Assembly (NCBI GenBank): GCA_001599755.1
Contig: BCHX01000010.1
Location: 519,632 to 583,631, forward strand
Direction of reading: 5' to 3'
Length of the DNA: 64,000 nucleotides
Source of the DNA: Gliomastix tumulicola
Taxonomy: Eukaryota; Ascomycota; Sordariomycetes; Hypocreales; Bionectriaceae
The notes under the pieces are model-generated. The model saw only the letters and a list, made by a program, of their open reading frames with translations. It was not told where the DNA came from and made no database searches. Shown in pieces: positions 1 to 10,967 of this stretch (the first letter of the stretch is position 1; every line of letters begins with the position of its first letter). A program made the position numbers and the translations under genes.

Positions 1-112
1 GATGATTCGATTCGAATCGAATTTCTTGGCATTCGATTCGACATTCGTAAGACTTGGCGTCGAATGAATCTTGCGATACGATTCCCATTCGATAGATGTC
101 CAACACTGCGTT
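1..112. other. AT-rich edge sequence with ATTCGATTCG words
   Basis: No gene is visible. The stretch is built from repeated GATTCGA/AATCGAAT words and stops abruptly where LINE ORF1 homology begins. Similar AATCG-rich words occur inside the 23,644-24,307 MITE, so this could be the end of a related element whose other end lies outside the window. That link is inference. Confidence 0.3.
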
Positions 113-750
113 GGGGTGGTACGCGCTACATCTGCATATGAAAGCTGCGGGCTGACCCGGGGACTGTTGGCTGAGAGCGCCCTGGTTGCCATCTCCAGCT
201 GCTCTCATGTCTGCTTCAGTTCTTCTATCGTCTCCTCTTGCTGCTGCCTTAGTTGTTCATTCGCTTCTCGCATGGCCTTCACCTCCTCGGCGGTTTTGGC
301 TGCCTCCACTCGGATCGAGTAGACATCCTGTTGAAGTTGTTGAATCATGTCCCGCTGGTCGCTCACTATCCTCATTGCCGACTCCTGGTTTTCGAGTAAG
401 GCTTCCCAGAGCCTCTGCAGGATCCTCTTCTGTTCGTTCATGAGTCGCGCCGAGGCCTCCTGTAGCAGCGTGCGGAACGCGGTGTGGGTGGGCGACTCCG
501 CCTCGCGTCCCGCATGTTCTGTAGGCCGCGGACCCTCACCCGCGCTTTCGACTACCCCCATCGGCCATGCGCCGGTCTTCTTTGCCATTGCGGCCCTACT
601 CGCGGCCGGCTGTGCGCTTTCCTGGACCTTTGCGGTCGGCTTCACGGGTCTCGATGAGCGACGCGTCGCGGTCATCCAGTCTCCACAGTCGACTCGGATT
701 TCCCCGGCGGTCGCGTCCATCTCGCGGTGGCCGTGCCTGCCCCTTCTCAC
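113..750 (-). pseudogene. LINE ORF1 (gag-like) 5' fragment, broken
   Basis: This is a paralogue of the piece at 20,473-21,316: the minus-strand translations match along the length. Visible features are a basic, Ser/Thr-rich N-terminus and then a long coiled coil with heptad-like Leu/Gln/Glu spacing (roughly residues 85-180). That layout suits the nucleic-acid-binding ORF1 protein of Tad1/L1-type LINEs. The frame is cut by a TGA at 205-207, where the sister copy has a sense codon, and homology continues past it to about 113 (the words SYADVARTTPT are shared). Only the 5' part of an element is present. Short ACTCTTTAC repeats flank its 5' side, as in the sister copy. Confidence 0.75.
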
Positions 751-783
751 GTCCGTAAAGAGTGTAAAGAGTGTAAAGAGTGT
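751..783. repeat. 9-bp tandem repeat (GTAAAGAGT)n, 3-4 units
   Basis: Direct 9-bp repeats lie immediately upstream of the minus-strand LINE ORF1 start. The same unit, about seven times, lies upstream of the ORF1 copy at 20.5-21.3 kb. It is probably part of the LINE 5' UTR with variable copy number. Confidence 0.8.
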
Positions 784-1624
784 GAAGCTACGAGTGATGG
801 CCCTATTGGTACGGATACAGTGTGTTGGTAGACATGGGCAAGTGGGGCCCCGTGGTTCATCTTCGGCGCTTCGGCTGTTCGCCGGACCCCGCTAATTGCA
901 AGCGGCTAAAACCGAGCTGCCCCGCCGTTCTGACGTGGTTCTGATTTCTAGCGCTCACAAAATCGCGAATTAATTTTCGGAAGACAATATACCACACAGC
1001 GCATTTCGGTCGATTTCTGGCCTCGCTCCTTCACCAGCTTCCCCTGTGCTTGGCTCCTTTACATGCCAGTCTCGGTTAGATTTTCCCATTGCGCCTCCAT
1101 TGTGTGGAAAGCGCAACCGAGCACCGAGAGGGAGTGGGCATTTGTCTGCATTGCCGAAGTCCTTGGCCCGGACCTACCTGCCTGGGCATCTTTTGCCTCC
1201 TCATCATTCTGTATATTAAAAGCGTGGGTAATGGCTGGGGCTGCTTGTCCTTACTGCCGTGGACGGCTCTGCCATATGATTTCGACTCTAGCAACTGTTC
1301 GAAGTCGATGCCTGACCCTTCTTATGGCAACGGGTGCCAGCACAGATCGGCTGGACGCATGCTCCCCACCCGTCGTTGAGTCCGTAAAGGAAACTGATGT
1401 ACGACAATGGTCATGCTCGGGGTGTCCCTCTGCAGCATATATACTCGGCAATGCTGGGAAAGAGAAGGTAGGACCATGGTGGACCCTAGGAAAAGCAAAG
1501 CAACACTAACACCCATGTTGCTCCGCAGGACTTACGAGACACGAATCTTACTATATCAGCCACGCCGTTGGAGTTGAATTCAAGCCCTCTTCGTGGCGAT
1601 TTGCATGCTGTTCAGTTCAATGTC
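784..1624. other. Intergenic, no gene recognised
   Basis: Short open frames exist on both strands but show no motif, codon pattern or homologue that I recognise. The right part presumably holds the promoter and 5' UTR of the HET gene that follows. Confidence 0.5.
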
Positions 1625-4176
1625 ATGCTATCGAGGCCAGATGCTCTTCAAGTGGAAGAATATGGAAATGAGGTCACCGGATATAAGAAAGGATCAGATT
1701 CCATAAGGAACGAAGTCCCGAGTCTGAAAAGAGAGTCCAGCAATGAAGAGTCCAGCAATGAAGAGGTTGTGCTACTCTGCGAAATCTTCACAACGGAAGG
1801 TCGGCAACCCAAAATAAGTAAACACTGAAACCATGCTAATTCGTTGCAGATGATGGCGCAAGTTCCTATATTTTGGGTCGGCCGATTAATCTGGATCTTG
1901 GATCTCTGGACAGTGCGGTTCAAGCCCGTTCATGGCTGGGGAGGTGTGTCAGAGGAGAGCACCCAAATTGTATACCCTCTCGGCTTGAACCTCCTCCACT
2001 ATTACCTTCCAGAATTTTGCAAGTAGGACTCAACTTGACAAATAGGGAAGATGCCATTCGGTTGTTAGACAAAGGGGTAACTGGCGAACGAGGTTATTAT
2101 GCTGCTCTCAGCTATTGCTGGGGTAAGTCGCAAGAGTTCAAGACCACCACCACCAACATAAGTCGCATGAGGGAACGCATCCCAATGAGGAGACTTCCAA
2201 AAACAATTCGCGACGCAGTACAAGTCTCACGACGATTAGGGCTACAATACTTGTGGGTGGACGCATTTTGCATAATCCAGGACTGTATCATGGATCAGGC
2301 AAAAGAAATGGCCAGTATGGCAGGGGTATACGAAAATGCCTTGGTAGTGATATCTGCGGACCGAGCCACAGATTGTCGGGACGGCTTCCTAGGTCCAGTC
2401 CAAGAATCCGGAAGAGCCGTCGCCGTAACAGAATCGCCGCCGATTCCCTATCGCACAACTGGTGGCCAGCTAGGATCGGTGAGATTACGGTCGCTAGATA
2501 TATCCCCACGCCGGCTACAACCGATCGACAACCGATGTTGGACTTATCAGGAATCATTCCTGGCAAACCGGGTCTTATCTTTTGGTGATCAGATGGCGTG
2601 GAAGTGCCGAAGTGGCGTGGATTCAAGCTATGGGGGAGTGTTCAAAGCCACTCATGAAAGTCTTCTCGATGACGAAAGGAAAAGAAGCTTCGCCATTGGA
2701 CAGCACTGGAGCTCCCCAATAACATTTCTCGGGGAGACGCCGCACACGGATGGTGGAGGTGAGCTTTTGTCACAGCTATTGGAGCTGTGGCTGGAACAGA
2801 AGGAGACTGTAGGACCCCTCGTCCGTTCCCTCCGGCCGCTCTGGAAGTCGTTGCGAGATCTGGCCGCGCACCCAAATATAGGCAAAATCTTCGAAACCCT
2901 CGGAATCTCCGAAATCCTCGAAATCCTCAAAACCCTCAACCGCTTCGACTTGAGTACCGAGCTAGCCGGTGCTGGCGAGTCTAGCGACGTCAGCCCAAAT
3001 ACTAGCACACTTGTGCCCCCGCTACCGGTTTCACTCCAAGAGCTGCTACAAGCGTCGCTGGCCAGATCATGGGGCTCGGGTGAGCTCGTATACACCAACA
3101 TTGTCACCACTGCCAGGGATATTCTAACTACAAGGGTCCATCAGGACGTTGTTAATTGGATTATCGACTCTCGGAGCATTCTGATCAACCTTGTTCCAGC
3201 CGAACTACATCGCGACCCAACCCCCCCACAGGGGAAGCCTTGGGCGGAGGGAAAATTCAACATTTATTCGGGCGACGGGCAGTGGTTCCGCATTGTAGAA
3301 CAGTACTCATTCAGATGCCTCACCAATCCGCAGGATAAGCTCCCAGCCCTGTCTGGCATAGCTGCGAAGGTGGCCCTAGCGACCGGGGACCGCTACGTGG
3401 CAGGACTCTGGCGAAGTAACTTAATCGAAGGGCTTTTATGGCGCAATTATCTTCAATGGTCTCCAGGAGAGGGTCCTGTTAGCGCCATCGGCCAAGAAGT
3501 TGTCGCTTCACAGTCAACATCTGCGGTATATGTGGCACCATCGTGGTCTTGGGCTTCGTCCGAGCGAGGTGTTTTGTTCATTCATCATAACTCCTCTTCC
3601 ACCTCTACTACTTTTTCACCCACCTCCGTTCCATCAGCCTCGCCAATTTCTTCCTCTTCCTCTTCCTCTTCCTCTTCCTCCTCGCCTGCATCTTCGCTGT
3701 CGGCCGCGGACAAAGCTGAGGTCTTGGGCTTCGAAGTGACGCTACTAGTCGATGGTAATCCCTTCGGAGGAGTTTCGGGCGGCTTTATTACCATTCGTGC
3801 CCCTCTGGCGAGGATTCCCCTAGATCTACTCTCAAAATCCGTCGATATGAACTGCGTACTAATCTACCCAGATGCCAACAGAAAATTATTGCATAGTCTG
3901 AAACCTGTATCGCCGGACCATTTGGCTTATGGGTATGATCCGGATGAAGAGCATTTCTGGTTACTGCGTTTGTCAGGCACGCACCACTGCGGTTTGGTGC
4001 TACGCGAGTTCGGGCCAGGAATCTTCGAGAGAGTGGGTCTTTATGAGGAACCTCCCAGTGGTGGTCTTGGGGGTGATATCATCGAGGCAGTACTAGATGC
4101 AGTACTAGAGAGCCTTGTAGGGCCTTCTTTGTGGGATAGCCAAACATTTTGCGTTGCAACTGTAACAATAATGTAG
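1625..4176 (+). CDS. HET-domain (heterokaryon incompatibility) protein
   Basis: HET-domain proteins trigger incompatibility and programmed cell death after fusion of unlike fungal cells. The core is clear: YYAALSYCWG, then LPKTIRDAVQVSRRLGLQYLW-VDAFCIIQD, then a YENALVVISA-type segment. These correspond to the three conserved HET blocks at about residues 140-240 of an 839-residue product. The C-terminal half is unassigned and contains a run of about 13 serines (near 3,650-3,690). The HET exon has no ATG upstream of its core in its own frame. A 32-nt intron at 1818-1849 (GTAAAC donor, GCTAAT branch-like site, TTGCAG acceptor) joins it in frame to an exon with ATG at 1625. Coding parts would be 1625-1817 and 1850-4176. 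The intron is shorter than usual for fungi, so the start is less certain than the domain. Confidence 0.8.
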
Positions 4177-4669
4177 GGGAGGATGCTATTTGTACGTCTT
4201 AATTCGCTTCCGGGGATTTTGATGGCCGCCACCATGGGCGAAGCGTTTTGTTTTCGTGAGGTGCAATGACTTTTTTTGTTTGTTTGTTTGTTTGTGTAAG
4301 TATGAAAGAATATATTTGGCGGCAAATGATCACCGTAGCCCGTGCGTATCTAGACTAGGGCAAGGCAGAGGATGAACGCGTTGAGACCCTAGTTGCCTAA
4401 GTGGTGGGAGGCAATCTGTTAGGGAACAAACATTATCGCTGCTAATTATAGGACAGCACATAACTATTTGGGTACCTCTAAACACCCACACCCACATGCT
4501 CTGCGCCCCAGGTTCGTTATGTGACCTTAAATCCGGTCGAAGGGCTTGCACCGTATCCCATTTGAACTCTAATAATGAGCCTCACTAAGTCCTTAAACAA
4601 AATTTCCGCTTTTTACTTCTTCTACACTAAACCCTCAACCTCCCGAGACGGTCACAGGTTGCACCGCAC
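4177..4669. other. Intergenic; (TTTG)n microsatellite
   Basis: This is the 3' flank of the HET gene. A (TTTG)n tract lies near 4,270-4,296. Nothing else is supported. Confidence 0.5.
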
Positions 4670-5072
4670 TTAAGCGGAGACCTTGGCCTCCAGGGTGGCC
4701 TTAAGGGTCTCGGTAGCGGCGGCGAGCTTGGAGATGTCCTCGCGGAACTTCTCAGCGACCATCATGGTCCTCGTTGAAGTCGAAGCGAAAGAGGGCCCCG
4801 CCGCCGACGTACGACTTCTTCTCGATGTCGAGGGAGGCGGCCACAGCGGTGTCGAGCTTCTTAGGGACGGCCTCGGTGGGGTTGAGGATATCCTCGAGGA
4901 GGTCGGGCTGGTCGTCGCTAGTATAGGAGTAATGATACTGAGAGCAGAACGACTTGTCGTGACTTGTAGAGCGTGCTAAGAGACCACTTACAGAGATGGC
5001 CAAGTAGTCGCAGCCAGCAAGCTCAGTGATCTCGCCGGTGCTGCCGAAAGAGGCACCCATGACAATAGTATG
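4670..5072 (-). pseudogene. Transaldolase 3' fragment (truncated, frameshifted)
   Basis: The minus-strand translation matches the end of fungal transaldolase (pentose phosphate pathway): TIVMGASFGSTGEITELAGC near 5,070-5,010, then LNPTEAVPKKLDTAVAASL, SYVGGGALFRFDFNED and, after a one-base frame change, MVAEKFREDISKLAAATE to KVSA-stop at 4670-4672. The N-terminal half, including the catalytic lysine region, is absent. A GTAAGT...TAG intron-like stretch (about 4,920-5,000) is still present, so the piece came from a genomic copy and not from a processed transcript. Unrelated sequence starts at about 5,072. It is a dead fragment, and the functional gene must lie elsewhere. Confidence 0.85.
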
Positions 5073-5382
5073 GCAAATACTATGACAAGAGCTAAATTCA
5101 ACAAGCAGGTTACTTTCGGTGATTATGTGCAGAGCCTTACGGGGACCAGCTGCCCTAGATGGGTCGGGAATAAGGCAACCGGGAGACGTCGCGTCTCGAT
5201 TGGATCCGCATCGGGAGCCACGCAACGGTCTTGCCTGGAAGAGTAGGCAAGCGATAGACGCGTCAGCGTCTGAGATATCTCTGGTAGATTTAAATTCAGG
5301 CGCGGGTACTCAATCTTGCTGCTTCTTTCCCTAACTTTCATCACAACCGCCTTTCATCCGCAACCCAACCAGCTCGGCCGTC

Positions 5383-6330
5383 ATGCGACCCCTCGGCAAT
5401 CTGACCGGCTCCAACTCCGCAGCCTTTCATTTCGAAGACAACATGCCATCTCTGCAGGGCAAAGTCATCTTCATAACAGGATGCGACAGCGGAATTGGGA
5501 AACAGGCCATTACTTATCTAGCTCAGCTATCGCCATCAGAAATATGGTTAGCTGTTAGAAGCCTGGGTCAAGCAGAGGTCGCCATCGCCAACATCCGACA
5601 ACAGGTGCCTGCTGCCAAGCTCCAAACGTTGCAGTTTGACCTTGCATCATTCTCTTCCATCAAAGGGGCCGCTACAGCCTTCCTTGCTCAAACCAAACGG
5701 CTTGACCTTCTGATTCTCAACGCCGGAGTGATGGGGACTGCGGCCATGCGTACTGAGGACGGATACGAGCATCAGTTTGGCATCAACTATATGGGGCACG
5801 CGCTACTCACCAAGCATCTGATGCCTGTTCTTCTTCAAACAGCTGAGAGCCAGAGCGATGTTAGAGTCATTATTACCACGTCCTACAGCCATCGCGACGC
5901 TCCGAGCGGAGGTATTGACTTCGATACACTCAAGACAGATGGAGGAAGCCTGCCTACACTGAAACGCTACGCACAGAGCAAACTAGCCAACATCTTATTC
6001 GCTCGTGCAATTGCGAAGAGGTACCCCCAGTTAACAGCCTTAGCTATACATCCCGGCGCTGCTCGGACAGGTCTAGTCCTTGGAGCAACGGGCACCAACA
6101 TCCTGGATCGGCTTGTCGGCCAGTATGTGTATAGGCTTTTTGTATTTCAACCTCTCGAGACAGTTGCCAAACACCATGTATGGGCGGCGGTTGCGCAGGA
6201 CATACAATCAGGGGAGTATTATGAGCCTCTTGGAATTGCCGGACAGGGCACGAAGGAAGCTATGGACGAAGCGTTGGCGGATAAGCTATGGGATTGGACG
6301 GAGCACGAGCTCAGGCCCTATTTTGTATGA
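5383..6330 (+). CDS. Short-chain dehydrogenase/reductase (retinol-dehydrogenase/oxidoreductase type)
   Basis: This is a complete single-exon SDR of 315 aa (295 aa if ATG 5443 is used). It has the NAD(P)-binding TGCDSGIG near residue 33, the D-LAS segment, the NAG motif (ILNAGVM), a catalytic Ser in ITTSYS and the catalytic YAQSK (YxxxK), followed by HPGAARTG. The length fits the classical/extended SDRs related to retinol dehydrogenases and light-induced Bli-4 proteins of fungi. The substrate cannot be read from sequence. The ATG at 5443, just before LQGKVIFITG, matches the usual family start. The region directly after the stop is repeat debris. Confidence 0.9.
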   Translation: MRPLGNLTGSNSAAFHFEDNMPSLQGKVIFITGCDSGIGKQAITYLAQLSPSEIWLAVRSLGQAEVAIANIRQQVPAAKLQTLQFDLASFSSIKGAATAFLAQTKRLDLLILNAGVMGTAAMRTEDGYEHQFGINYMGHALLTKHLMPVLLQTAESQSDVRVIITTSYSHRDAPSGGIDFDTLKTDGGSLPTLKRYAQSKLANILFARAIAKRYPQLTALAIHPGAARTGLVLGATGTNILDRLVGQYVYRLFVFQPLETVAKHHVWAAVAQDIQSGEYYEPLGIAGQGTKEAMDEALADKLWDWTEHELRPYFV

Positions 6331-6345
6331 CGAATATCTTAGGTA

Positions 6346-6390
6346 TGGGAGCCAATAGACTGACGAATACCCGTGGCTCTATTCTTCAAC
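6346..6390. repeat. Degenerate terminus of the 19.1-kb MITE family
   Basis: GGGAGCCAATAG and TACCCGTGGCTCTATT occur here in the order and spacing seen in the terminal inverted repeat of the MITE at 19,121-19,803. Only one end is visible, just past the stop codon of the dehydrogenase. Confidence 0.6.
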
Positions 6391-6398
6391 TCCACCGC

Positions 6399-6462
6399 CC
6401 GCTACTGTACCAATACCCACGTGTATCAGGTCCGCAGGTGGTTCGTGCACGATTTTCTACTG
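6399..6462. repeat. Truncated copy of the CTGTACCAA-ended repeat
   Basis: The stretch from CTACTGTACCAATACCC to the LINE tail matches, in inverted orientation, 12,095-12,163 (shared CACGTGTATCAGGTCCGC and CAGGTGG words). It is cut at 6,463 by the LINE 3' end, so the LINE landed in this repeat. Confidence 0.65.
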
Positions 6463-6980
6463 TATGATATGATATGAAGTTTATTACGCCCGGGAGGGTT
6501 TACCTCATAGGGCCAAGTGCGTGTTGCTATGTACAGGTTCAGGTTCAATTCCTACTCGGTTGTAGCCGCCCTTTCCTAGCAGCTATGCCCGGAAGCGGGG
6601 TTTGGCCAACCGCCGAGGTGACCCGGACGTCCGTCCAGACCACTCCACTTCGCCAACGCCGTCCGGCGCTGGCCAGCTGCCTCCAAACTTCCCGCTTTTC
6701 TACCTAACCCTTCATCTACGGAAGGCAGCCGCCTTCCATAAATCGGTTAGACTATTAATATACATGTAGTGCTAGGATCTTATGGGGCGTTACGTCTGCC
6801 CCAAGTGTGCGTCCTCGTACCTACAGTCTCCCCCCAGTGCTCGGCTCTGTCTACTTATGAACTGATCCTAAACTGCCCAAGGATCCCAATTTTCTCCATA
6901 AACTTGACAACCTTGCCTGCTATGCTGCGCTCGCTCAACAGTTGTCGAAGATTCAGTCGTCCAGGAAAATGCCCCAGTTC

Positions 6981-9900
6981 TTAGCGTCGGAGTGCGATGT
7001 GCTTTCTACATTGAAGCAGAACGTGGGCGACTGTTTGTCGTCCTTCGCCACAGTCGCATTGCGGGTCGAGAGCGCCGGGCACTCTTCGTCTGAACAGAAA
7101 GTCCTTCATCCCAATCTTCTCCGTCCGGAGTTAGACGAACAAGGAGCTTTGCTTCTTGCGGAAGTGCTTGTGTAGTTGCAGCACTTTCCGTGTTGGCACC
7201 GGCGTGTGTCGGAATGTGGCCCGGCCTCGGGGCTCCTGCTGCCACTGTGTTTGCCATCTGCCATGCACGACCTTACACGACCACTGCTTCAGCGTAGACT
7301 TCAAGGAACGCAGGATGGGAGGTTGCGGCGCCTTTGGTCCTGGTGGGCCCCTTTGCCTCCATCCCGTGGCTTCCTTGGCCGCTCGATCAGCCGCTTCGTT
7401 GCCGTAGATTCCCTTGTGCGCCGGGACCCATCGTACCTCTACGCTGAGGCCTTGCTCTCGGAGGGCCTGGAGTCGCTGCGCGATGACTTGGAGCAGGTAT
7501 GCCCCGGATGTGCCTCTCGGCTTGGCCGCTGACCGGATCGCCGCTTGGTTGTTCGTGTATATTAGTACTTTCTTCCTATGACTTGCGCGATCTGGAGGGC
7601 CAGAATGATGCCTTGCAGTTCGCCGGCGTACACCGTGGACACGGTATTGCTTCCCATGTAGGCGCTCTTGGTCTGGTGCGTCGTGGTGCACACGGCCGCC
7701 GCGCCGATCTGCCCATTGATGCCGCTTCCGTCTGTGTAGATGCGTATGGCGTCTGGTTCGCTGCGAATACTGCACTGGTGCCTGGCCTCGGCCTTCTCCG
7801 CGCTTTCCTCGATGTAGGTACTCGGGCCTGTCCACCAAGGTGGGACGATGCTTCTAGTCTCTCCAGGCCGAAGCCTCCTTCGTCCTGTATGGCTCTTTGT
7901 ATGACTCTGCGTGGGCTCATTTTCAATCCCCCTCTCCCCCGCTCACCGGGGCCGTGCTGCACTTCTTGCTCGCCCAACCCGATTCGTCCCAGACAGTCGG
8001 CGTTGTGCTTCCAGATCTGATGCTCAAGAGGCAGTAGGCATGTTTCGATGTCCAGGGCGGGGGCCGATGTAGCTCGGTAGGCGCCAGATACGACCCGCGC
8101 CGCCCGCGCCTGGATGCTCTGTAGTTGAGCCAGTGTCTTGTCCGTGTACGGTTTGCTCCGTGTTCGCCAGTTCGTGTTGGACCACGCCGAGCATGCGTAC
8201 ATGATCTGTGGCAACACCACCCCGCGGTAGATTGCCCGCGCGTCGCCCAAGGTTAAGCCCCACGTTGAGCTGCCCAGGCTGCTGAGAGCCGTGATAGTCT
8301 TGATCACCTTGCGTCGCACCTCGTCTATGTGGGGTTTCCAGCGCAGTGCCGAGTCCATGATCAGACCGAGGTACTTGCAGGTTGGCTTGGCCGGGATCTC
8401 CTCCCACGTTGTGGACAGTGGCTGCTGGGTGTCGATGCGCGTGCGTGCTCGGGTGAAGTGGGTGAGCTGGAACTTGCTGGGCGAAAAGACCGAGGCGTGG
8501 GTCCTCGCCCACTGCTCCGCGCTCTGGAGGATGAACCCGGTCGCCGCGGTGTCGTCCGCCCGGTTGCACTGGTCGATCAGGTCTGCATTGTAAAAAATGT
8601 AGAGGATCGGCGAGAGCGGTGAGCCTTGCACTGTCCCTGTCCGCACTTTGACCCGCTCCGTCTTGAATCCATCGACAGAGATCCGGGTGTACCGGTCCTC
8701 GAGCAGGCTCGCTATCCATCGTACCGTCCTCTCGTCAATCTTTCTCCTGCGTAGGTTATGTAGAAGTCGCTGGTGTGACACGTTGTCGAAGGCGCCCGAC
8801 ACATCGAGCAGCAGGAGGCTAGCCACCTGGCCTCGGCCTCTGTTCCACGCTTCATAGATCTTGTCGATGACGTGCTCGGTCGAGCGGCCCTTCCTGGCCC
8901 TCATGTGCGTCGAGGGGAGCAGGCCGTGGGTCTCAGCCACATAGCTCAGTCGTTGCGCTATGATGGCGTCCATGACCTTCCCTATCGTGTTGAGTAGTCC
9001 GATCGGCCGGTAGGACCCCGGGATGGTGTAGTTGTCCTTGCCTTGCTTCCTCAGCACCACCGTTGTCGATTCTCTAAAGTGCTTCGGACAGTAGCTGAGT
9101 CGTAGGCTCTGGTTGAAGATCGTCACTAGGTGGGGCGTGATCCACGTCGCCGCCAGCTGTAGTGCTCTGTTCGGGATGCCGTCGGGGCCGGGCGCCTTGC
9201 GCGGCGCGGCTTCTTGTAAGGCTCTCTCCACCTCTTGTTCCGTAATAGGCGGCATCGCGATCCGGTCTGGGTAGGTTGCGTCTTCGATGTCCCCGATTTC
9301 GGCTTCTGGTGGGGAGGGGAAGAATGTCTTCCTGAACACCTCCGCCTTGTCTGCCGGGTCAGAAACCGTCTGCCCAGTATCTGGGTCCTCTAGCGCGGGC
9401 GTAATCTCCGGGGTCTGGTTGTTCCTATTCCTGGCCCATTTCGCCAGTTTCCATAGAGCCTCTGGCGACTCAGACGCCCTCTCCACGCTCTCACGATGCG
9501 CGCTCCTCAGTGCTTTCTTGATGACCCTGCCTTTGCGGTTCCTCGCCGTGCGGTATGTCTCCCATGCTTCGTCCGTGTGGTGGAGGGTGTAGAGCCGCCT
9601 GAGGCGCTTCGCCTCGGCCAGCGCCTGCTTGCACTCCTCGTCCCAGCCGCGTCTCGCCGCCGGTGACCACGTCCTCAGCGGCACGGCTGCCCCGATCGCA
9701 TCCCGTAGAGCCGTCACGATGTCCTCCACGTATCGGTCTAATGCGCTTCGCGTTCTCGGTCTTCGCAGTGGCGGTAAGCTGTCTAGAAGCGTTGCCTTGA
9801 ATCTCTTCGCATCCATCGCCTTCCAGTTTCGTCTGGGCTCTCTATGAACTGGCTTGACCGACGTGTCGACGATTGTGACGATGGGCAGGTGGTCTGAGTC

Positions 9901-10632
9901 ATGATCGAGACCGCGGTCCACCTCGCACCTGATGACTCGGTCCACCACGCCGGGCGTGACTAGACAGAGGTCGATCGTGGACTGCTTCTGGCCTTCCTCG
10001 TATGTGATCCTTTTGGTGCCACGGGACCAACGAGTTACGGAGCCAGGCATGGTTAACGGCGCCCGCTTTTATGCTAGCATGTTTGTGAGGTCGTACTCTT
10101 CCAACATCTCGATGAGGTCCTCGGCCTCCGGCTCGATCCTGGCGATGTGCGAGCCTCCCCACAGCTCGTGATGCAGGTTGAAGTCTCCCATCACAATCTG
10201 CTCGGCCTGCCCCGCCGCGTCGAGCACCCGTCGCAGTCGGGGCAGTACGCTTCGTCTGTTTTCCGCCGTTTGGTCGGGATTGTAGAGATTGTGCAGCTTG
10301 ACCGTACTTTCGTCTCCTTGTCCTGTCGTTAGGGTGACTGTGCACAGATCCCGTCCGTGTGACTCGAATTGCCACTTAGAGTGGTCGAGGCGCTTGTTGA
10401 TGTACACGCACACCCTCGCTGGACCTTCGCCTGCCGTCCGAGGGTAGCATAGGTGGAACTGGTCTTTTGCTGGATGGTGCGTCGTGGGGATAAACGAGTT
10501 CGCCCATGGTTCTTGGATGGCTAGAATGTCGAATTGCATGACCTTCGGGTCCCGGAGGAGTGTGGCCATGACGGTGTCTTTCGATTTTCTGACATTGTAC
10601 TGTAGTATGGACAGAGGTCCTGCGTGTCTCAT
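6981..10632 (-). pseudogene. LINE ORF2 (endonuclease-RT-RNase H), inactivated
   Basis: The ATG at 10,632 overlaps the ORF1 stop (ATGA). The endonuclease shows LQYNVRKSKD, IQEPW and GDFNLHHELWGG. It runs into a TAA at 10,071-10,069 and continues in the same frame into the RT (RKAPGPDGIPN, SYRPIGLLNTIGKV, LLLDVSGAFDNVSHQRLL, GTVQGSPLSPILYIFYNADL). After ADDTAATGFI the sequence jumps to LQSAEQWARTHASVF. The stretch that in relatives holds the FxDD catalytic box is missing near 8,540, so the polymerase is dead. A frame change near 7,840 precedes RNase H (IYTDGSG in a third frame, then KVLIYTNNQAAI and VRWVPAHKGIYGNEAAD). A TAA at 7,133-7,131 precedes the terminal CDCGEGRQTVAHVLLQC motif, which ends at 6,981. 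Confidence 0.9.
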
Positions 10633-10967
10633 TCGCGCCTATCAATGTCCATGTTGTCCATCTGGTGGGTGCCGTGGAGTCGCGCCGAGTTGGCATCAAG
10701 GGCTTCCAGGGCCCTTCGCGACGGTGTGATCGTTCGCACAGGCCGCTGGCTCCCCGTGTTGACGATGATCTGGTTCTCGACCCCCTCCACGGCGGTCGCG
10801 TTGTTTCCGGTGTTGGCTCGCTTCTGCCCCCTCTTCGTCGGCGATCTGCTTCTCCCTAGTCTGTTCTGCTGGCTCTGGGCGGGTGCCAGAGGGCGCGCTC
10901 CTTCCCGGAGGGGTTGTCCAACCGGTACCTCCTGAGCCGCCACCAGGCCGCTCTGCGGCGCTAGGTG
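10629..10967 (-). pseudogene. LINE ORF1 C-terminal remnant
   Basis: An open minus-strand frame of about 105 residues ends in MDNMDIDRRE-stop, and its TGA overlaps the ORF2 ATG as ATGA. It is proline/arginine-rich with no visible zinc knuckle. The 5' part of ORF1 is missing because the element is truncated here. The overlap suggests that ORF2 is translated by termination-reinitiation in intact relatives. Confidence 0.6.

Larger units (their letters stand above)
6463..10967 (-). mobile_element. Tad1-like LINE retrotransposon, 5'-truncated and dead
   Basis: About 4.5 kb on the minus strand. The 3' end at 6,463 carries a short (TATCA/ATATC)n tail, shared with the copy ending at 24,986. Reading 5' to 3' there is the end of ORF1, then ORF2 with apurinic endonuclease, reverse transcriptase, RNase H and a terminal CxC..H..C zinc motif. 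The element stops inside ORF1 at about 10,967, where PD-(D/E)XK pseudogene sequence begins. This is the 5' truncation usual for target-primed reverse transcription. ORF2 holds two stops, frameshifts and a deletion of the catalytic aspartates, so it cannot move by itself. Confidence 0.9.

Noticed and set aside
7499..8020. Plus-strand open frames across the LINE
   Set aside because: Shadows of the minus-strand ORF2; no independent coding signal.
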